A program made the translations under genes and the position numbers. From Firmicutes bacterium CAG:882 (lineage in GTDB: Bacteria; Bacillota; Clostridia; Lachnospirales; Lachnospiraceae), in NCBI GenBank assembly GCA_000435595.1, contig FR895428.1, positions 1-64,000 of the forward strand: a stretch of 64,000 nt of DNA, written 5' to 3'. A model generated the notes under the pieces. The model did not search any database. It was not told the origin of the DNA and saw only the letters and a program-made list of their open reading frames with translations. Positions 60,260-64,000 of the stretch are shown piece by piece. The number at the start of each line of letters is the position of its first letter. Within the stretch, counting starts at the first letter, position 1.

Positions 60260-61342
60260 CTATGGATTATAGACTATTATCTGCGAGTGGGCATTTGCGG
60301 CAGGCATAACAAATCTTACTTTTCTTCCTCCGCTGTTGATTGTTCTGTCACTCGTGAATGTACAGTATGTATTCCACACCGAATCCGCCGTGTCCGGAAG
60401 CAGGTACGAAAGCGCACTTCTTACCGCCATATCAAACTCATTCGAACGCTTCTTAATATATATATGTACGCTGTCGGATTCAACAATCACCTCACCGTAG
60501 TAGTCGTCATCAACCTCGTAGATTGCAGCATTGGGAAGATACTGTGTAAAACCGCTTCCCGAGAGAACCGCAAACATCTCATCCGTGTTGATTGGTGAAG
60601 CCGGCTCTGTAGTCGGGACTTCATACACTGTTGTCGTCTCCTCGGCAGTGTTCTGTGTCTCACTGTCAGGTTCAGCTGTCGAAGCAGCATCCGTATTCTC
60701 ACTGCCGCCGTTATAATTATTGCCGGTGCCATCATTATAACCGTTATCACTGCCATTATTGCTGTCTGCAGGGTGTGTCACCGTTTCGGATGAATCACCG
60801 CCCTGCCCGCTGCCATTCTGTGTCTGTGTTTTATTGTCCGTATTGTTCACTTTCTGAGCATTCATCGCATCCAGCGAAGGGAATCCCATGTCAGAGACCG
60901 AATCGGCACTCTTTACTCCCTCTATCGCAATCGCCGATGAATATTTATCTGCCGTAGCCGTTATCGCCGCAACACCCTCACCGACAATTCTCACCACGCC
61001 ATTGTCATCCACTATAACCGCATCCTCATTGCTGCTCGACCACATCACAGCCTGTGCAAGCTCCATAGGATTAGACGAAACCGTAAGGTTATATGACTGT
61101 CCTATATACGCGGTAAATGATGATGCATCTATATTGATATACTCCTCATCGGCACTGTAATGCTTAGAGCCGTCATCCGTCAACGGACTGTCATTTATCT
61201 TTCCCGTCCTGCTCACGGTCTCTATCAGAAGCACTACCGCCAGCATTATCGCAACCACTCCTGAGCCGAAAAGAAGCCCCACCAAAGGTCCGAGTATATT
61301 GTTACTCTTCTTTTTTCTTCTCTTTTTTACATTCTTCGCCAT
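60260..61342 (-). CDS. Membrane-anchored protein with Ig-like (BIG2) domain
   Basis: 360 residues. A Lys/Arg-rich start and a membrane helix (~20-43) are followed by a BIG2-like domain (~70-145: SFTAYIGQSYNLTV, VMWSSSNEDAV, GEGVAAITATADK). A low-complexity Ser/Thr/Asn/Gly linker (~165-255) and a compact C-terminal domain of ~100 residues (SGSGFTQYLPNAAIYEV...) complete it. Probably a wall-spanning protein. The ATG at 61342 with GGAGG is preferred over the codon two upstream. It is the first gene of the run leading to cdaA. Confidence 0.78.
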   Translation of the reverse strand: MAKNVKKRRKKKSNNILGPLVGLLFGSGVVAIMLAVVLLIETVSRTGKINDSPLTDDGSKHYSADEEYINIDASSFTAYIGQSYNLTVSSNPMELAQAVMWSSSNEDAVIVDDNGVVRIVGEGVAAITATADKYSSAIAIEGVKSADSVSDMGFPSLDAMNAQKVNNTDNKTQTQNGSGQGGDSSETVTHPADSNNGSDNGYNDGTGNNYNGGSENTDAASTAEPDSETQNTAEETTTVYEVPTTEPASPINTDEMFAVLSGSGFTQYLPNAAIYEVDDDYYGEVIVESDSVHIYIKKRSNEFDMAVRSALSYLLPDTADSVWNTYCTFTSDRTINSGGRKVRFVMPAANAHSQIIVYNP

Positions 61343-61362
61343 ACACACCCTCCGGTAATTAT

Positions 61363-61391
61363 ATACTACCCTTATTGAATATGAAAATCAA
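61363..61391 (-). promoter_or_regulatory. Candidate promoter heading the BIG2-cdaA-polysaccharide run
   Basis: On the minus strand, TTGATT (61386-61391) and TAGTAT (61363-61368) are 17 bases apart, leaving a short leader of about 14 bases before the BIG2 gene. It is back to back with the histidine-phosphatase promoter. Confidence 0.4.
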
Positions 61392-61398
61392 GTTGAGA

Positions 61399-61426
61399 TT
61401 TACATTATAGAAATATAAGCTATAAT
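61399..61426 (+). promoter_or_regulatory. Promoter of the histidine phosphatase gene
   Basis: TTTACA (61399-61404) and TATAAT (61421-61426) are 16 bases apart, about 50 bases before the ATG at 61475. Confidence 0.55.
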
Positions 61427-61474
61427 GGTTGATAGGGCAAGCCCCTTATTAAAATTGTTAAAAGGATTTTTACC

Positions 61475-62254
61475 ATGAAACTGATATTTATAAGACATGC
61501 CGAACCCGATTACAGCATTGATTCACTGACACAGAAGGGCTTTGAGGAAGCTGAGCTGCTCGCAAAAAGAACCGCCTCTTGGCGCGTCACCGACTTTTTT
61601 TCGTCCCCTCTCGGACGTGCGGTGAGGACAAGTGAACCCACATTAAAATGCCACAACAGAACCGCGGTAATCTATGACTGGCTTCAGGAATTCCGCGTAC
61701 CCGTCTCCTCTGAGGGCAGAGCTGACGGCAAGACAATTCCGTGGGATTTTATGCCTGAGTATCTCAACCGTTATCCAGAGCTTCTTGACGCCGCCCACTG
61801 GCTTGACACACCCGTTATGAAAAGCGGAAACGTAAAAGAAGCCTACACCCATGTATGCGGCAGCTTTGATGAGCTTCTCGCAAAATACGGCTATGTCCGT
61901 GACGGGTTGGCATACCGTACAGCCCACACGGAATCGAGCTGTTCCTACATGGTCTACAATGGCACCACCAAGGAATGCATGGCGAACCATTCTGACGATG
62001 AGCCTGTACTTGTATTCTTCTGTCATCTCGGAATCATGCTCTGCATCATGTCACACCTTTTAAACACTTCTCCTGTTACACTATGGCAGGGATTTTTTAC
62101 CCCTCCAAGCTCCGTCACTGTTCTCTCTGCCGAGGAACGAATTCCGGGACTTGCATATTTCCGCTGTCAGATGCTCGGAGACACTTCACACCTCAGACTC
62201 AATGACGAACCGGTGTCCTACTACGGAGGATTTGCGCCGCCGTTTCAAGGGTGA
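61475..62254 (+). CDS. Histidine phosphatase family protein (phosphoglycerate mutase-like)
   Basis: 259 residues. The catalytic LIFIRHAEPDY motif (Arg7, His8) is at the start, SSPLGRAVRTSEPTL holds the second arginine, and FFCHLGIMLCIM near residue 190 carries the second catalytic histidine. It is longer than typical ~200-residue members because of a ~60-residue cap-like insert. The substrate is unknown; a small-molecule phosphatase is most likely. AAAGGA precedes the ATG. It is a single plus-strand gene flanked by minus-strand operons. Confidence 0.88.
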   Translation: MKLIFIRHAEPDYSIDSLTQKGFEEAELLAKRTASWRVTDFFSSPLGRAVRTSEPTLKCHNRTAVIYDWLQEFRVPVSSEGRADGKTIPWDFMPEYLNRYPELLDAAHWLDTPVMKSGNVKEAYTHVCGSFDELLAKYGYVRDGLAYRTAHTESSCSYMVYNGTTKECMANHSDDEPVLVFFCHLGIMLCIMSHLLNTSPVTLWQGFFTPPSSVTVLSAEERIPGLAYFRCQMLGDTSHLRLNDEPVSYYGGFAPPFQG

Positions 62255-62264
62255 GGATGAAAGA

Positions 62265-62528
62265 ATTATTGATATATAAAAGTATAAGGTCTTATGTTAT
62301 ACATGATGGCTCCGTTGTACGAAGCTAAGTTATTCTAGGAACCCTGATATACTCTCATTGCGTTTCCGCCACCGCGGCAAAGTCGCCATCCATGGCTCGG
62401 TTGCCGCTTTTTAGGCATCCATGCCAAAAATGGCTGCACATTGAGCAGGGTTCCAAGAATATCTAAGCTTCTCCCAAAGTCGCATACATGTATAACATAA
62501 GACCTTATGCCATTTACACTTCAATAAT
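62265..62528. repeat. 264-bp foldback element, structured and non-coding
   Basis: Left arm 62284-62346 and right arm 62446-62508 are inverted copies: ATAAGGTCTTATGTTATACA opens both, and GAAGCT, TATTCT and GGAACCCTG blocks follow in order. ATTATTGA extends the outer ends. The core folds further: GCGGCAAAGTCGCC...GGTTGCCGC and GGCATCCATGCC. TAAGCTTCTCCCAAAGTCGC (62464-62483) is shared with the element at 33875. The remainder of the 512 bp gap holds the hairpin at 62661-62738 and AT-rich sequence with no gene. Confidence 0.65.
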
Positions 62529-62660
62529 ATTTGTAAATTAGAAATACTTACGGCTTAAATATTTGCAGATACAGTTTATATAGTAATGTATTGAAGTGTA
62601 TAAACGCCTTTTAAAATATAACAGTATTTTATACATAAACTATCATTCCATCCACTGTCA

Positions 62661-62738
62661 GTTCAACAAAATAAAGTCATGGCAGTCCTGCGATTTAGCG
62701 TCAGCTTTAGCAGGATGTCATGACTTTATTTGTTGAAC
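62661..62738 (-). terminator. Long hairpin downstream of the alanine symporter gene
   Basis: Arms of about 29 bases (GTTCAACAAAATAAAGTCATG... and ...CATGACTTTATTTGTTGAAC) pair with only three differences around a ~19-base loop. It lies 29 bases beyond the symporter stop. No T run follows the stem, so it may be a terminator of unusual form, an mRNA-stabilising hairpin or another small repeat. Confidence 0.45.
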
Positions 62739-62766
62739 GTCCGGTTTACATTAATATATCTTATTC

Positions 62767-64000
62767 TTATTTCACATTTTTCTCATTATGCCTCTTGAAG
62801 AACTCCTTCGTCTCCGCAATTACCACCCCGCTGAGTGCAAATATTGCTATCATGTTGGGAATTGCCATGAGTCCGTTGAAGATATCGGCAATCGTCCACA
62901 CTGCCTTCACGGTCATGTACGGACCGATAAATACGGCAAGTATGTAGAGCCAGCGGTATACCTTGACAACCTTCATCTTTCCGCCCGTCAGATACTCGAG
63001 GCACCTCTCGGAATAGTAGTCCCAGCCGAGGATTGTCGTGAATGCAAAGAACACAAGGCAGAGCATAAGAAGGAATGATGATACAACCTGCGGTATCGGA
63101 AGTCCCTGATTGAACGCATAGGTCGTAACCGCAACGCCTTCTATGCCTTCGACCTGCCATGCACCTGTGATAACTATTGCGAGTCCCGTCATCGTACATA
63201 TAATGATTGTATCAATAAAGGTTCCCGTCATTGATACAAGTCCCTGTCTTACAGGCTCCTTGGTCTTAGCTGCCGCTGCCGCAATCGGTGCTGAGCCGAG
63301 TCCGGCTTCGTTGGAGAATATTCCTCTTGCGATACCGCTCTGCATGGCAACGATTATGCTTCCAACGATACCTCCCGTGACTGCCCTTGGGTTAAATGCC
63401 CCTTTAACAATTGTCACAAACGCCGCCGGAATCTCTTTCACATTGCACACGAGAAGAACCACGCTGATAACCACATAAATGATTGCCATAAAAGGCACGA
63501 CAACCTGAGACACATTAGCTATTCTCCTGATTCCGCCGATTAATACAAGTGCCACACACAGGCTCAGTACAAGGGAGGCTATCACAACCGTCCATGAATA
63601 TGTACCTATTCCCGGTATTGTAACCGCATACATCGTATCCGGGTCGAAAAAATTCTTAACAGCAGATGCAATACCGTTTACCTGCGAAAACGTTCCTATT
63701 CCGAAAAGACCTACGCACACTCCGAAAAAGGCGAACACACATGCAAGCCACTTCCATTTCTTTCCCATGCCTCGCTCAATATAATAGAAAGGTCCTCCGA
63801 GCGAATGGTGATTCTCATCCACAACACGGTACTTTACTGCAAGAAGCCCCTCAGCGTACTTTGTCGCCATTCCGAAGAATGCCGCAACCTCCATCCAAAA
63901 GAGTGCTCCAGGTCCGCCCGCGCATATAGCCGTGGCGACACCTACTATATTACCTGTTCCAATAGTAGCCGATAATGCTGTACAAAGTGCTCCGAAGGAT
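62767..64000 (-). CDS. Sodium:alanine symporter family protein (AGCS), truncated by window edge
   Basis: The open frame continues unbroken to the last base, so the N-terminus lies outside the window; 410 codons are visible. The coding sequence reads FGALCTALSATIGTGNIVGV, then TAICAGGPGALFWMEV just inside the edge, the diagnostic AGCS signature upstream of the first in-window ATG (63894), which is therefore not the start. FSNEAGLGSAPIAAAAAKT is the second family signature. About eight membrane helices remain. It imports alanine or glycine with sodium. Confidence 0.93.
   Translation of the reverse strand, partial: SFGALCTALSATIGTGNIVGVATAICAGGPGALFWMEVAAFFGMATKYAEGLLAVKYRVVDENHHSLGGPFYYIERGMGKKWKWLACVFAFFGVCVGLFGIGTFSQVNGIASAVKNFFDPDTMYAVTIPGIGTYSWTVVIASLVLSLCVALVLIGGIRRIANVSQVVVPFMAIIYVVISVVLLVCNVKEIPAAFVTIVKGAFNPRAVTGGIVGSIIVAMQSGIARGIFSNEAGLGSAPIAAAAAKTKEPVRQGLVSMTGTFIDTIIICTMTGLAIVITGAWQVEGIEGVAVTTYAFNQGLPIPQVVSSFLLMLCLVFFAFTTILGWDYYSERCLEYLTGGKMKVVKVYRWLYILAVFIGPYMTVKAVWTIADIFNGLMAIPNMIAIFALSGVVIAETKEFFKRHNEKNVK

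Noticed and set aside
1..64000. CRISPR arrays, tRNA or rRNA genes, phage or transposase genes
   Set aside because: No regularly spaced direct repeats, cloverleaf-like sequences or relevant coding regions were seen; tRNA absence was judged by eye only.

Overview
The window looks like chromosomal DNA of an obligately anaerobic, Gram-positive clostridium, most likely a Lachnospiraceae member (genus not resolved). Support: an [FeFe]-hydrogenase, a class III (oxygen-sensitive) ribonucleotide reductase, a Csp-like subtilase, a GSI-alpha glutamine synthetase followed by an ANTAR regulator, strong GGAGG ribosome binding sites, TTGACA/TATAAT promoters and a CdaA-type c-di-AMP synthase. No phage, insertion sequence with transposase, CRISPR array, rRNA or tRNA was seen. 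47 of 50 genes lie on the minus strand; only the CapA-like gene, an acetyltransferase and a histidine phosphatase lie on the plus strand. Layout by region. (1) 1-3425: dapF, an ANTAR regulator with a degenerate receiver domain, and glnA, whose long leader carries an intrinsic-terminator-like hairpin. (2) 3426-6890: a CapA-family lipoprotein and a GNAT enzyme facing a polysaccharide deacetylase across a shared bidirectional terminator, then an MgtC-like protein. (3) 6904-20300: a GGDEF diguanylate cyclase and, upstream of it, a tightly packed eight-gene operon from one good promoter: MBOAT O-acyltransferase, DHHW acetyltransferase-like protein, GT4 glycosyltransferase, two tandem GT-C-like membrane proteins, MoxR ATPase, DUF58 protein and a membrane protein with a DUF4129-like tail. 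This couples surface-glycan synthesis and acylation to a MoxR/DUF58 module. (4) 20303-24039: a two-gene hydrogenase operon (HydA plus a NuoF-like/GltD-like fusion flavoprotein). (5) 24065-35872: Csp-like subtilase, a divergent ClpX with a GT2 enzyme, HtrA, NrdD, a MATE exporter and a phosphohexomutase, several with clear promoters and terminators. (6) 36059-61342: a large rhamnose-glycan locus. It holds dTDP-rhamnose synthesis (rfbCABD), an ABC exporter, an initiating polyprenyl-phosphate glycosylphosphotransferase, an LCP ligase, a DUF2142 protein and five GT2 proteins, three of them two-domain relatives. pyrC sits inside this locus, and the cluster is headed by c-di-AMP synthase genes (cdaA, ybbR) and three unrecognised membrane proteins. 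(7) 61399-64000: histidine phosphatase, a long non-coding stretch with a large foldback element, and a sodium:alanine symporter cut by the window edge. Non-coding foldback elements at 33875-34014 and 62265-62528, plus a partial copy at 1-50, appear related. A separate foldback lies at 38006-38208. The observations most worth following are the complementary decay of GT2 domains in neighbouring duplicates, the probable antitermination control of glnA, the hydrogenase with a GltD-type fusion partner, and the c-di-AMP/rhamnose-glycan gene coupling.
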